This document shows, piece after piece, positions 31,490-43,413 of a DNA stretch of 64,000 nt. Position numbers and translations under genes: made by a program. The stretch lies in assembly GCF_004664715.2 (NCBI RefSeq), contig NC_051071.1, forward strand, positions 90,315,436 through 90,379,435, given 5' to 3'. Within the stretch, counting starts at the first letter, position 1, and every line of letters starts with the position of its first letter. The notes under the pieces are model-generated. The model did no database searches. It saw only the letters and a list, made by a program, of their open reading frames with translations, and was not told the DNA's origin. The stretch comes from Peromyscus leucopus (taxonomy: Eukaryota > Chordata > Mammalia > Rodentia > Cricetidae).

Positions 31490-32155
31490 GTGCCAGTCGG
31501 TTTTCGTTAACGTAACAAAATACCTAAGACATAAACTTAAGTGAAGGTTTATTTCTGCTCACAGTGTTGGAGGTTTGGGTCCCATTGCTTTGGGTGAATG
31601 GTCGGGGATGCCCACTTGCCTCAGCTGGAAATGAGGGGGGGGGGGGGGGGGGGGGGGGGGGAGGGAAAGGGTCCCCTGTAGTCTTGATTGGAAGATGCAA
31701 GACTGGAAGACTTAAGAGTATGATCCACAGTTGCATGTTTTTAACATCTGTGTGCCAAGCAGGGGACCACGCCTTAATAGTGAGCCTTTGGGAGACACCC
31801 CCGGTCCAGACTGTAGCGGTAAGATGAAGAGAGGTGTTGGGGAAGCTGTGGGTGGAGGGCGAGATGCAATAGGGGTGGGTGGGAAGAAGGGAAGACATGG
31901 GGAGGGGGTCGGCGGCTGCCACAGCACACCTGACAGAAGCAATATAAAGGAGGGGTGTCTTTGGGCTCACAGATGGAGGGGTGCCATCCATCATGGGGGC
32001 TGGAACCTGAGGCATCGTATCCGTACTGGAACCGAGGGCGTCAGCTGACTTTCTCCTTTTTATTCCATCCCGGATCCCAGCCCAGGGGACAGTGCCTCCC
32101 AGGCACACCCAGAAAGTTGTTCCCCCGGGCAATTCTAGTTCTGTCAGATTATGGG
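31490..32155 (-). mobile_element. Damaged MaLR/ERV-like LTR sequence with G-run
   Basis: Pieces typical of rodent MaLR-like LTRs in reverse: 'gtaacaaaatacctaag', 'ggtttatttctgctcac', then 'gggagacacccccggtcc', and later 'ctgactttctcctttttat' with 'ggatcccagcccagggg'. The pieces are out of simple register and split by a poly-G run, suggesting two overlapping or rearranged copies. Confidence 0.5.
31635..31661. repeat. Poly-G run of 27
   Basis: Twenty-seven consecutive G residues on the plus strand, followed by 'agggaaagggtcccc'. Unusually long for an uninterrupted G tract and a likely site of length error or real polymorphism. Confidence 0.9.
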
Positions 32156-33035
32156 TACAGATCTTCACATGTGCACAGACAGACAGACGGGCAGGCAAGG
32201 CCGTGACAGACAGAAGAAGAACATGAAGCCAGGCGCTGAGTCATCTGTCCAGGACACAGGCCCCAGGGAATCCTGGGAAAGGACATGAGGGAAGTCAGAA
32301 GGGCAGCTACCCTGAGATCACTGTGCTTTTTTCCTTCCCAGTGGAAGGCTGAGCGAAGTGACCGCTGGTCTTATCAACGGTGGCAGGGCAGCAAGGCCAC
32401 TGGGGGGGGGGGGGGCCCTTGGCCGTGCATTGAGAGAGTTGGCCTTGGTTGTGTTAAGCCTTTCTGTGAGCTATTGTTGAGTCTTGTTCAGGAAGCGGTT
32501 CACCCTGGGCCTGGGTGATTGGGTAACCTGTTGGGAGGGGTCGGAAAGTCAAGTCCTGTGTGGAGGAGCAGTAGCCTGGAAGGGTGGAGATAGGCCTTAC
32601 TCATATTGGAGCCGGATCCAGGACCACTGTGTGTTGTTATAAGCCAGTTCACGGGGTTTTTCAGCCCACACTGGAACCAGAGACTAAACCCCACAGTTGA
32701 GAGACAGGTTCATCTAGAGCAGTGGCTGGGACTGTGGACAGATGCGTGTTGTATCCCATTGTGTACGAGGCCCGTGTAGGGCTCACAGACGTGAAGGAGA
32801 GCGGAGGAGACTTCCCTGAGTTCATGGTGGATTATTGTTTATATTCACTTGCTGAGGGCCGTGGGAGTATACAGCAGGTGACAACTAGTGTTGGACAAGT
32901 TGACCCACCAGATGTATACCTCCCTGATGTGGGGGGCCCACCTGGTAAAGCTATGAGGTCACTGGCCGTGGAAGGCACCCACAGCTGTTCCTTTAGGGAG
33001 GTATAATGGTGGCATCTGAGAAAGTTACAGACAGA
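32156..33035. other. Unassigned sequence with a 14-G run
   Basis: Fourteen G residues at 32402-32415. The stretch 32640-33035 may belong to the ERV-like element that follows, but I see no diagnostic protein or primer-binding motif. Confidence 0.35.
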
Positions 33036-33039
33036 AAAC

Positions 33040-33420
33040 AACCAGTTTCCAACTCTTATAACTTAACCCACTTCTGTTAATCTGTATGTTGCTAAGTGGC
33101 TGTGGTGTTACCGGTCTGCTGGCATCATGTTGCCCCTTGGGTGGTGGGCTGGCGTCTCTCTCACTCTCCTTTTCTTCTCCTCTTTCTCCAGAATGTCCTG
33201 CCTCATCTTATTCTGCCTCACCATTGGCCAAAAAGCTTCATTTATCAACCAATCAGAGCAACACATATTCTCAACATACAGAGAGACACCCCACAGTACC
33301 CTGCCGTTACACACCTCCCAATAATGCCGCCATATGAACCCATCAAGGGGCTGATCCGTGGGTCAGTTCAGAGCCCTTAGAGCGTCTGAAATCTCCTCAC
33401 AGACAGGCATGAAGTGTGTT
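33040..33420. mobile_element. ERV-like LTR fragment
   Basis: 'gttgctaagtggctgtgg', 'gcctcaccattggccaaa', 'tttatcaaccaatcagag' and 'acatattctcaacataca' match a repeat I remember from cricetid genomes. Two CCAAT-type boxes (ccattggcc and ccaatcag) fit an LTR promoter. Orientation is uncertain and no retroviral coding sequence is visible nearby. Confidence 0.4.
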
Positions 33421-33540
33421 TCAGTAATCCATTAGGTGTTTCTTAATCCAACCAACAATCAGCAGCAGCATCACAAGCACGTCTGTGCCTAGTGTCTAAC
33501 TGAGAAGTCTTCAAAGTTCCGTGAGTCCCACACGAGTCAT

Positions 33541-33846
33541 GTGGGACAGATTTGTAGTAAAGAGCCTACTGCAGAAACACGAGGACCTGAACTCAGACCC
33601 CCAGCACCCTGGACGCAGTGGCGGTGCATCTCTAATCCCAGTGTTGAGGGAGGGTGGAGACCAGTGGACCCCAGCAGCTCACTGGCAGCCAGCCCAGCCA
33701 AGTGGATGAGCCCCTGTTCAGTGAGAGACCCCAGCTCAAAAAATAGGGTGGAGAGTGAGTCAGGGGGACATTCGACTCCAGACTCTATCCACAGGTGCAT
33801 ACACCCCTGCACACATGTGTTCACACCCACAGGAACAAGTGCACGT

Positions 33847-33848
<2 letters not shown>
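33541..33848 (+). mobile_element. B4A SINE
   Basis: 'agagcctactgcagaaac', 'gacctgaactcagaccc', then 'ggtgcatctctaatccc', 'cagtgagagaccccagc' and 'gtggagagtgagtcaggg'. It leads into a CA tract. Confidence 0.8.

Positions 33849-33893
<45 letters not shown>
33849..33893. repeat. (AC)n microsatellite
   Basis: About 22 AC dinucleotides at the tail of the B4A. Confidence 0.97.
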
Positions 33894-33897
<4 letters not shown>

Positions 33898-35858
33898 CAT
33901 TTCGTGTCCTCAGGAGACATTCATGGCAGATGCACGTTCTGTGATGTAAACTTTTCACTATATGGTAATTTCTATTTCAGCAAAATCCCTGTCTGTGTAT
34001 TCTCAGCAGAATATTAGTATCAGCAGCTTCATAAATGTTGGTTGAGTTAATGGACCAATAACTATTGATTGCAGTACAGAAACCAGTGTGTGCTTCTTGT
34101 ATAAAGAGTGACATTTGATCTAGGTCTGGAAAAGTAGTCCACAGGAGCAAGGTGGAGGTAGGCCAAGCATGTCACAAGTTACTGATGAAGCCTAAGAAAC
34201 GCCCTGGGCTTCTGCCTGTAGCTGCCCCGAAGGCGCATGGAGAAGTGTAGAGCGACGGGGGAGGTTGAAACAGAAGTGGGTCCGGTTATGGCTGCCAGTG
34301 ACCAGGGTTTAGACTTTCCTTAGAAAGTACTGGATGGAGTTTGTAAGGGGCCATCCCAGAGCACACTTCCAGAAACCACTTCTGATGGTAGTGTGACGCT
34401 CAAATTGGAGAAGTTGTGGGGTCAGTGTAGGAGTTCAGCTTTTAGAACGAAAAGAAAGCCACACAGCAGTCAAGGTGGGAAAGAGGCCAGGGGGCTCTTG
34501 GTCATCTGAGATGCTGAGCGGGAGCTGTAGAATTTCCTTGGCCAAGTCTTCACTAGAGAGAGGCCTTGGAGTGCTGGCCTCTGCTGTGAATTCTGGGCTG
34601 TGGGGTTTGGCTGGAAGGGGTGTCGGAAATCAGCGGAGGCTAATGTCAGCTCCACGGCATCTTACAGGTAGTCCGAGCGGTACGGTTGGCATGGTAATCA
34701 TGTCGAAGATGCGGGTCTCTAGGGACCTTAATTACTTCCTTTGTAAAATAATTCTTGAGTTCCTTTTCTGCTGGCAGTATGTGGCTGTCAGTGAAGACAG
34801 AGGAACCTTAGAAAAGCTTAGGTGCTTTGTGAAAGCCCAACTGGCCACCTCCTGTTAGCATCCTGCTCAGGACAGACGCCCTGCCCCAGAAGAGGGTAGA
34901 GACCCCAGCCGTTTCTTGTTTAGACATTACTGCTCATATTCTCCAGGTATGGATTTCAGGGAGACAAAGCCACTAGCTGGGTGTGTTAACCTTTTCTTCC
35001 TTTCTCACTGCTGGGAAAGTAGGTCGTGGTGTTGGAGGAACATCTGCCAGGCCACAGCCTACCCCTAAAACTACAGAAGGGATTTTCTACCAGATCCCAG
35101 AGGTGTGAACACAGATTCCTCACTTGAATTTTTTTTTTTTTAAATCTTGCTTTGAAGGAAAATGTTCTTATAGTAAGTCTTAATAAGTTCATCTGCGGGT
35201 GGGCTGCAGAAGATGTAGTCTGGGTGAGGTGGGGCCCTTTCTATTTCCTGATATTAGTCATTGAAGGAAAACTCCCACTTAGTAATTAAAAATAATACCG
35301 AACACCTGCTCAGCACTCTTAAGTGCTGTGTTTATTCATATGCAAATGTCAGAAGCCAAATCTACTGATGCTATACACTAGTGAAAACAGGGGTAGGGGT
35401 CAGCCAAGGGGAGGGAGGGTGCCTTTGTTTAGGGAATGACTTATAGTGATGAGCTGTTTCTGCTTTTTCATGCTTGACACTGGGGAGCCACGAGTCTGAC
35501 AAACTTGAGCTTTGCAGAGCAGCTCCTGCAAATGCAAACCGCTCTCAGGAACTAGAATGATAATTACTCCCCAAGGTGGGGGAGGCTGGTGAAGCCCTCA
35601 CACACAGCCCGATCCAGGGAAGTGCAGAGTCCTCGAATGAATGGCTGAATCCCACCCTCAGATCCTGGTGTTGCTCTCTGTCCGACCTCGGTGCCTTTGA
35701 CTTCCTTTCCATATGGAGCTCTCTCTCACAGCGCCTACCTAGGCTGCTCCGTTTGAACGTAACCCTTGCCGCTTCCGCCCCAGGCCCACCGATGGCAGCA
35801 GAATTCTAGCAGCAACCCTCTCCCTCTGCCCCACGGCCCTCCTTCATTCTCCTGCCTG
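33894..35858. other. Unassigned sequence
   Basis: About 2 kb without a named repeat. There is a T-run at 35130-35142. Frames at 34475-34858 and 35576-35809 have no recognisable domains. Confidence 0.45.
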
Positions 35859-35861
35859 ATG

Positions 35862-35965
35862 TTTTGAGACAGTGTCTTGCTCTTCAGCCTCTACTGGCCT
35901 TGAACTCAAGACCCGGCTCCTGCTTCCCCCGTTGTTGGGGTGACAGTCGGGTCACTACTCTGGCT
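35862..35965 (-). mobile_element. Degenerate B1-like SINE
   Basis: 'ttttgagacagtgtcttgc', 'ggccttgaactcaagac' and 'ttgttggggtgacag' keep the antisense B1 order. Confidence 0.5.
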
Positions 35966-36785
35966 TTCCTCGTCTCTTGAAGCCAGTGATTTCCCTTTCT
36001 AAAAAGGTCTTTGATGTCAGTGTGAATCTGTACTCTTCGTTGCCTCCTAAATAAAACCAAACTCCCTTTGGGTTTCTGTGCTCCTTGACCTCTGGCTAAA
36101 TAAACTCTTCCCTTCATTTCATTTCCCATGACTCTTTTCCTCACTCACACCAGGCACTGGGCATCTTGACTGAAGACGCAAAAGGCAGTCGGGATTGCCT
36201 TCCTGCCCAGCTCTGTACATCTCGTTGATTCTGTCTAGAAACGCACACAGACATGAGTGTGCAGTATTGGTCGTGAGAGCTGGGAGCTACGTCTTCTTCT
36301 GAAGGATGACCAAGAACATTCAGGTCTTGGCACATCCCCCTCTTCCTTCCTTGGCTCTTACTGTTGGGCGGGGACTTGAACCCAGGACCTGGACCTCACT
36401 AGCTAGTCCTCTGCTCCCCAACTCTGCTTTCCTCTGTTAGGACGCAGTGAAATGGTGATTGCCTCCGTGTGTTCTAGTAGGGCTGGCAGCAGAGCATTTG
36501 TCTTTTGGGAAGGTGTCACCGTGCCGTGGCCCCTGGGGAAGGACAGGAAGGTGACAGTCAGTGGCAGCACCGAGTGTTTTCTGCGTCTGAGGCCCCTGCT
36601 CTTGCTGTCACTGGTCTGCGCTGTCTGGACTTCTCTGTTTGCTTAAATAGGATAAACGCATTGTGCTTCCGAGAGGACCTGGCTTGGGAGACCCTTCCTT
36701 TCTCCAGAACCCCCACCATCTTCAAAGAGTCCTTGTGTTTGTGTGGTTTCCTCCACATGGGTTTTCTTTCCTCCCCTTTCCCTGC
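35966..36785. other. Unassigned sequence
   Basis: Contains two AATAAA-like motifs near 36048 and 36100 but no supporting gene structure. No named repeat. Confidence 0.4.
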
Positions 36786-36789
36786 CCCC

Positions 36790-36955
36790 CGTTTTTTTGA
36801 GACAGGGTTTCTCTGTGTAGCCTTGCCTGTCCCAGAACTCACTCTGTAGACCAGGTTGGCCTTGAACTCAGAGATCTGCCTGCCTCTGCCTCCCAAGTGC
36901 TGGGATCAAAGGTGTGCGGTGCCACTTTGCCGCCGCCACCGCTACCATCTGGCTA
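36790..36955 (-). mobile_element. B1 SINE
   Basis: 'tttttttgagacagggttt', 'gtagaccaggttggcctt' and 'gtgctgggatcaaaggtg'. The element head is extended by a CCGCCGCCACC-type stretch. Confidence 0.9.
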
Positions 36956-37067
36956 CCTGGGTTTTCTTGAGGTGTAACCAGGTGCTTCCGGGATGTTTAG
37001 ACGAATTCTGTCTGTCTTGGTCTTCAGAGTGGAATCTAGTGTGTTGAGATGCTCTGCCTCCTCAAGA

Positions 37068-37222
37068 GAACTCAAGGTGGCACACGCCTTTAATCCCAGC
37101 AGAGAGGCAGGCAGATCTCTGTGAGTTCAAGGCCAGCCTGGTCTACAAAGCAAGTTCCTGGACAGCCAGGTCTACACAGAGAAACCCTGTATGGAAAAAC
37201 AAAAAACAACAACAACAAAAAC
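37068..37222 (+). mobile_element. B1 SINE
   Basis: 'ggtggcacacgcctttaat', 'ggcaggcagatctctgtg', 'caaggccagcctggtc' and 'gagaaaccctgtatgg', with an ACA-rich tail. Confidence 0.93.
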
Positions 37223-37645
37223 AAGACAAGAGAAGAGGGAAAGGGTGGGCTAACAGCGGAACACCTGGGGCTGATGTGGCATCCACAGCACTTGCCGGAC
37301 TCCTGTGCCAGATCGTCTCTCTTAAGGCGGGAAGCGCCCCTCTCCCAGAAGTCCTGGTGGTCTTCTCTACCTTGCCTCCGGGTCACACTTGATTTTCTTT
37401 GTCCTTCAAGTCTCAGCAGCACGGGAGGAGGGTTATGTGGCTCTAGTCAGCTAGCTCCCCCAGGAAATGTCTCCTTATATACTAATTGCTTCTTAAGCCA
37501 CAGTAGCCAGGAAGAGGATGCCTGCTTTCTTCAGCCTTCATTCATAAGGGTGAGACATCAAGCAGACAAAAAAAGCATCAGAAGCATTTAGCAATAAGTG
37601 AGTAAAAGTGTTTTCTTTGGCCTTGTTTTGTTTTTAACCTTTTCA
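37223..37645. other. Unassigned sequence
   Basis: Nothing recognised. Confidence 0.4.
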
Positions 37646-37649
37646 TCCG

Positions 37650-37812
37650 TTCAGTGTTCAGTGTGTAATGTGTGTGTGTACACACCTACGTGCCATGCCA
37701 TGTGTGTGAGGTCCGAGGATAGCTCCATCATGTGGCTTCTTTCTGGAGATCACACTCGGGTTAGCAGGGTTGGCAGTGAGCTCCCTTACCCACGGAGGCA
37801 GCTTACAGGCCC
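37650..37812 (-). mobile_element. B3 SINE
   Basis: A GT-rich tail, 'gaggtccgaggatagctc', 'gagatcacactcgggtta' and 'cccttacccacggagg'. Diverged head. Confidence 0.65.
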
Positions 37813-37814
37813 TT

Positions 37815-38015
37815 GTTTTGTTGTGTATCTCGGGAACCTAATATGTAACCGAGGGTAACCCTGACCGTCTAATCCCCCATCTGTGCCTGCAGTTTCGGGA
37901 TTACAGGCGTGTACCACCATGCCTGCTCTGTTTACTCAGCAAAGACCCAACCTCGGGCCTCATGCATGCTAGGCGAGCGCTCGGTACCAATGACGCCATC
38001 CCTAGTCCTCTGTGG
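37815..38015 (-). mobile_element. B4/RSINE1-type SINE
   Basis: The B1-like part 'cgggattacaggcgtgtacc' is followed by the reversed ID-like head 'tgcatgctaggcgagcgc' and 'atgacgccatccctagtcc', giving the dimeric B4 structure. Confidence 0.65.
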
Positions 38016-38620
38016 CTCTTACTTTGAAACATGGTGTATTCACAGCCCATAAAATGACATGTCTGCAGCCTCCTTAACAAAAGGGAAATACATCTAAGAT
38101 TGACCAGGTCAAATACTAATAAGTATACACAGCACAACTTTTATTGTGAAGCAAAAACTACTCATTTATTCATAGCAGAAAGTAGGATAACTCTTCTCTC
38201 CCCCAAACCCATAAATCTAAACAAATCATGAAGGAAACATCAGACCAATCCCCGTGGAAGGCCATCCAACAAAATACCTGTCCAGTAACCCTCAAAACTG
38301 TGAAGGTCGTCAAACAAGGAAAGCTGAGAAACTGTGGGACCCAAGAGGAAGCTCAGGAGAAGGCACTAGTGAATGTAAGGAACCTTGCATGGGATCCTGA
38401 AGAGAAAGTACCCCTAGGAAATCTGCAGAGTGTGGACGTTAGTGTGCCGTGGCTGTTAGTCTTGGATGCATTTTGACAAACATGCCACAATAATCTAAGA
38501 CCTTAATAATAGGGGGAACGGGTTATGAGGTTAATTGTAATCCTTGGTGATACCCATAACTCTCCTATAGACCTAAAACTACATTGTATTTTCTTAAATG
38601 TTTATTTTAATCAAGAGGCT
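38016..38620. other. Unassigned sequence
   Basis: An 82-codon forward frame (38228-38476, starting MKETSDQSPWKAIQQ) is unrecognised and may be chance. AT-rich. Confidence 0.4.
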
Positions 38621-38621
38621 T

Positions 38622-38718
38622 CAGAAGCCGGGTGTAGTGGCTCACAGCACAAGGGAAGAAACTGAGGCAGGAGGATTATGCATTGAAGGCCAGCCTTGTC
38701 TACTTAGTGAGACCTTTC
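38622..38718 (+). mobile_element. Degenerate B1-like SINE
   Basis: 'agccgggtgtagtggctc', 'gaaactgaggcaggagg' and 'gaaggccagccttgtc'. Internal deletion. Confidence 0.6.
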
Positions 38719-39080
38719 CTCTGTCTCCTCGAACCCCTTTCTCAACTGCCTTCACCCCAGATGCTCCAAGGGAATTCATTGTAGGAGGAGGTTCGCCACA
38801 CCCTCGTCACCAGGCCCGGGGCCTTGGTGTTGCAAGGACTTGTGTTGATGAACGCTCTTAACTCTATAGCTGAGTCACCAAGAGCTGGATCAGCTCCACC
38901 CTAGAGCCAGCCTTTCAACTCAGGACAGTTCTCTTTTTCTGTGAAGAGCCAAGGTTTTGGTATTTATAGCCCCAGGCTCTGTATTCTCACCTTTTCCTTA
39001 CATCCTTTGGCCTGGAATCCCAGAAGCCAAACGGAGGTCTGAGTCAGCCTCCTCATCTCCAGGCCTGGCTCAGGAGCAGC
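38719..39080. other. Unassigned sequence
   Basis: No repeat or exon recognised. Confidence 0.4.
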
Positions 39081-39084
39081 CATT

Positions 39085-39765
39085 ATTTTAATGTTTAGTT
39101 TTGAAATATTTCTAGACTGAAGGAGAAGTCACACAAATGATGCATGGAATTCTCAGAGGCTCTTTTACCCGGCTGCTCCTCAGGTTAATGTCATGTGTGT
39201 CACACGATGGAGGAAGTGGAAATTTGCATTCATACCCACTATTGACCCATCGGGAGACCTTTCACTTCAAATTCCATCGATTTTTTTTTCCCCCATCAGT
39301 CCTTGTTCTGTGCAGATTGCATGGAGCCCTTAACCTCCTCCAATCCTAATGGTTGTTCAGGTTCTCTTGAAGTTGTTTTGTACCATTTCAGTTTGGGACT
39401 CTGGTGTTTTCCTGTGGTTGGATTGAGGCCATGCATTTTTAGCTAGGAGACCACAGAAATGCCATTCTCTTCTCTGTCTCTCATGTTAAGATCCGTAGGT
39501 AGCTGTAGTGTTGATGCATCTTGTCACCGGGGACGGCAAATAACAGTGTCTGTGCTCATGGTAGGGTCTGCCCGTCCACTATAAAATTGCTGTTTTCCTT
39601 CCACAAAAATGGTGTCTTGTTCGCCATCATCCTTCTGCCGACTGATTTTTAGCATCCAGCCATGAAGCCTGCCTTCAACAACGACCTCCACACTGTTTGC
39701 CTAATGGTGAAGTTTGTGTTTTCACCATTCCATTTTCATGTGTTAATTGGAAGACTTTGCCAGGA
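39085..39765 (-). mobile_element. Ancient L1 (L1M/HAL1-like) relic
   Basis: A long series of fossil blocks in order: 'gttttgaaatatttctaga', 'ttggattgaggccatgc', 'ggagaccacagaaatgcc', 'gttgatgcatcttgtcac', 'ttagcatccagccatg' and 'cctaatggtgaagtttg'. This order fits an old mammalian L1 3' region in antisense. The exact subfamily and strand are from memory. Confidence 0.6.
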
Positions 39766-39869
39766 AACAGCTGATGGAGAAATCTCTTGTTAATAGTCAT
39801 AATAGCAGTAATATCGATTATAATTATCATAGTACCCAACATTATTCTTGCAATGTGTCTAATGCTGAG

Positions 39870-40190
39870 CTAATATCCTGCTGTTCTTCAAACCCTCTGA
39901 ATCAGCTGTTTCTAGACAGGCATTCTAGCCTTGTCCTCATGGCTTGCAGAACCCTGTTCCTGGAACATAATTTGCCCTTCTGCTTACTCTCCCTGGCCTG
40001 TGTTCTCACTCCTACAGTGGACCTTTGGCCTTTGGTCTCTTCGTCTGCATCTCCCTGTAATGCCTATTATCTAAGAAGTATGCCAAGACTGCCCTTGAAC
40101 AAAATAACTTCTTGTTCGGGTCTTGACCACCCTGGCTTATCATCTCCAGCCCAGTATTAGTCATGTCTTCCTGGCCCATGATGCTAAGAG
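39870..40190 (+). mobile_element. Possible L2 fragment
   Basis: 'ctgcccttgaacaaaat' and 'gggtcttgaccaccctgg', plus a pyrimidine-rich context, resemble an L2 3' region. Weak. Confidence 0.25.
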
Positions 40191-40255
40191 CTCTGGGTTC
40201 TCTTCACTAGTTAATCCAGGCAGCCTGTCCTCCATCTCTTTACTCCTCTTTACAC

Positions 40256-40408
40256 ACAGGCCAGCAGGGTGTGAGGGCACACACCTTTAATCCTAGCACT
40301 TGGAAGGCAGAGGCAGGAGGATCACTGCACTAGAGGCCTGCCTGGTCTAAATTGCAAGTTCCAGGGCTATGTAGAGACTTTGTTGATTTGTTTTATTTTG
40401 TTTTTAAA
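40256..40408 (+). mobile_element. B1 SINE, diverged
   Basis: 'gcagggtgtgagggcaca', 'cctttaatcctagcacttgg', 'ggaaggcagaggcagg' and 'aagttccagggctatg'. It ends in a TTTTG-rich tail. Confidence 0.85.
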
Positions 40409-41828
40409 GGTGAATTACACATAGACTTAGGCACTGTCGTAGATGCTAAGATATACTATGAACAAAATAGAAAGAGTCTAAAACATTGCACTAGGGTGGA
40501 CACCAGTTGGGAAAGGCCTCCGTGGGAAGATGGCCGTCGACGGAGACTGTGGTCAAAGCAGGCAGTGAGAGGATCTGGGGACGAAGTCCTGTAGAGGGAA
40601 CCATTACTGAGGTCCCAAGGCGCTTGACTTTACTCAAAGAACAGAAGGGTTTCCCGTGGCCTAGAGTGTGGGTGTAACATCCAGGTACTTGTACAAATAC
40701 ACACAAAGCTTTGGACTCCAGAAAATGTCTAATTTTATGCTTCAAATTTGACCTAGTTTTCTCAGATAGCTGGGAAAAAAAAAGACAGAGCCAGAGCTGG
40801 GGGGAAAAAAGGAATTAGCACATTCCCCTAGAAACAAAGTATCAACCTGCAAACAAAGAGAAAGAAGAGACTGGAAATGCTGTTCCCAGGGTTGGTGAGC
40901 CATCCAGTCCCCGGAAGTGTGTCTTTCCCTGGAGTAGATTCGAGAATGCTCTGCAGTAGAAAACACATCATCTGTGCCATAATAGGCCATGCGTTACCAT
41001 TTTTGATGCTGTAATATCTGATATGAAATGTTGCCCTGGGTCTGCTCTTGGTCTTTGGACTTAAGACTTTGTTGTTGCGGACTTGGTGGGAGATGATACA
41101 AAGTAACCATTCAGGAGGTGTATTTATGATGTAATGTCACTAACAGTTTGGATCCTTCTACTCTGGTACTTGCAAAAAATTAGTGTTGTGAGTTGTTGAC
41201 GATTTTCTGAATAAGCTCAACCTCTTGTTGGGATAATACATTCTAGAAACAGAGGGCTTCTGTTCTTGGTTGTGTCCTACATAAAATGCCTTTGTTGAAG
41301 TCTAAAGCCCAGTGCCCTGGTATTAGGAGAAGGGGCTCCGCCCTCACAGGTGGGACGGATGCCCAAAGAGCTCCTGCCCTTTCCTGCTGTGCAGGGGTAC
41401 AGCCAGGAAGAGGCCCTCACCAGAGTCCAGCCCCCTATCATCCTGACCTCCGACTCTGGCCTTTAGGACCGTGAGGGACGAATGTGTGCTGGGTTAGACC
41501 ACCCAGACTGTATAACATGCTGCTGTAGCTCCTATCTCCTTGTCATCGTTCACTTTTCTGTCGTCTCAGAGGGAGCCAAGTGCAATCTTGGCACCAGCAG
41601 AGGCAGGAGGGATGGGAGGAAATGCTTGGAAGGCATCTAGGATGAACAGGGGATGTTCAGTTCTTGTTTATCTCCTGAGTGTCAACTTTCAGAACACAGG
41701 AAGTCCAGAGCACCCTTTCTCTAAGCATAATTTTAGACAGGTGAGCTATCATTGAATTCTTTAGGAATTTTAGACAAACCCATATTCTATTGGATTTAGA
41801 AAAATTATTAGAGTCAATGCTTGTGACA
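40409..41828. other. Unassigned sequence
   Basis: About 1.4 kb with no named repeat. Short frames only. Confidence 0.45.
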
Positions 41829-41829
41829 T

Positions 41830-41978
41830 GGCTGAGCCAGGGCTGACTGGCTCATGCCTATAATCCTCACACTTGAGAAACTAAGGCAAGAGGATCATGA
41901 GGTCAGTGCCAGCCTGGGCTACTATGTAAATCCTAGGACAGCCTGGGCTACAGATTAAGACACTGTCTTAATGGAACC
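41830..41978 (+). mobile_element. Old B1/pB1-like SINE
   Basis: 'ggctgactggctcatgcc', 'acttgagaaactaaggc', 'gccagcctgggctacta' and 'agacactgtcttaatgg'. The divergence suggests an early B1 or proto-B1 copy. Confidence 0.65.
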
Positions 41979-43405
41979 AAACCAGTTAGTTAGTAACAAC
42001 AGCAAGAAAAAGAGTTAGCTAAAAATGAATTGAGAACAAATAAAGTAAATCAAGGAGATAATGTTAATGTGCATTTCCAGCATAGTATTAAGTAAATGGA
42101 ATTATATAAAGATGAATGGTATTATATATTTACAATTTGTGTGTGAGTTGTAGAATATATTCATAAAAGCAATCTAAGTAATCACTCAAATGATTGCATC
42201 TTGCCTCCCTCTGGGTACCAGTATGTATATCTTATAGATGAGGTAAGCTATTCACTTAAATGGTGTGAGAGATCCTGTCAAGGCCAGAAAAGGAAAACAT
42301 TGTATTCCCAGCAACAGGTGTTCTTACATTGTCAGCCTTGGAACCCAGGTGTGCCTGTAGATTAAGATGTCTGAGCTCAGTACCCCCCACCCGGCCATGC
42401 ACTCAGCTCTTAGTGAGCAAATGGTTTCAGAGTCTGTGTGCTTGCCTGGGCACAGAGGTGTGCTGGGTAACTAAGAAATAAACATGACTGACTGATCCAT
42501 AGTGATCATGTTTGAGAAACATGAGTTACATATTTTAAAAGTATAACAATATGCTTAGCGGACATAGTGAGCTTTTACATTATAGCCAAAAGAAAGGAAG
42601 GATTAATATATCCATAGACTATACCGTGACCTCTGAGCTGGTGTTTAAGTGCAGTTTGTTTTTCTTATTTTAAGACCTGGCAGAGTCGTTTTCTTCAACT
42701 GATCATGTAAGCAAATGACTTCCCATGATTTGTTAGATGCCCTGAGCCCCTCACCCACACCCATCCCCACCACCAGCATCTGCCTACATTTAAGGCAGTG
42801 GCTCTGAAAAGGGTATATGTACGTGTGATGGAATTGTGCATAAAGATTGTCCCTACTCATTCCTTTCCAGCTTATTTTTAGTTTCTAGTTTTCTATGTGA
42901 ACAGATTTTACTTATATAATTCTAACTATAAAGTTTGTATATCTACGAATTCCTATTTATAGATGACACAGTTTGTTTTGCGTGGCAGTTGGGTTTCTGA
43001 AAAGCTGGTGAGACCTTGAACTTTTGTAGCTAAATTATTTTTAGATATCTCGAAAGAGCACTCCATAAGTGAATAATCACACCTTATTCTTTCTGGTTCT
43101 AGCAATCTCTTTATTGTGCTTTTTTTTTCTTTTAAAGCAGTATGCGTCTGTGTATAATTTGTAAAGCTCAGGACAGAATGTCTTCAAGTCTGGTACTCTA
43201 GACTATCTATCACTCACTCAGCTTTATGGATGTCACTTGCCCATGGGAAATACCAGATGATGTATTGGCAGATCTATGTTAAACATATTTCATAGTATAG
43301 ACATTCGATCTCCAATTGAGTGTTGAAAACATTACTATATACTGTGTTCTTAACAATGTAATCTCAGTGTAACTTACAAATACCTTCCTCTAAGAGGGCC
43401 GGCCT
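41979..43405. other. Unassigned AT-rich sequence
   Basis: About 1.4 kb, AT-rich, no repeat I can name and no significant frame. Confidence 0.45.
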
Positions 43406-43413
43406 GTGCATGA

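Noticed and set aside
31524..32206. 224-codon minus-strand ORF with a proline run
   Set aside because: The proline run is the translated poly-G tract, and the rest is degraded LTR sequence with overlapping frames on both strands.
35966..36120. Gene 3' end from AATAAA-like motifs near 36048 and 36100
   Set aside because: The motifs lack a downstream GU-rich element, a poly-A relic or an upstream exon, and such hexamers are frequent by chance.
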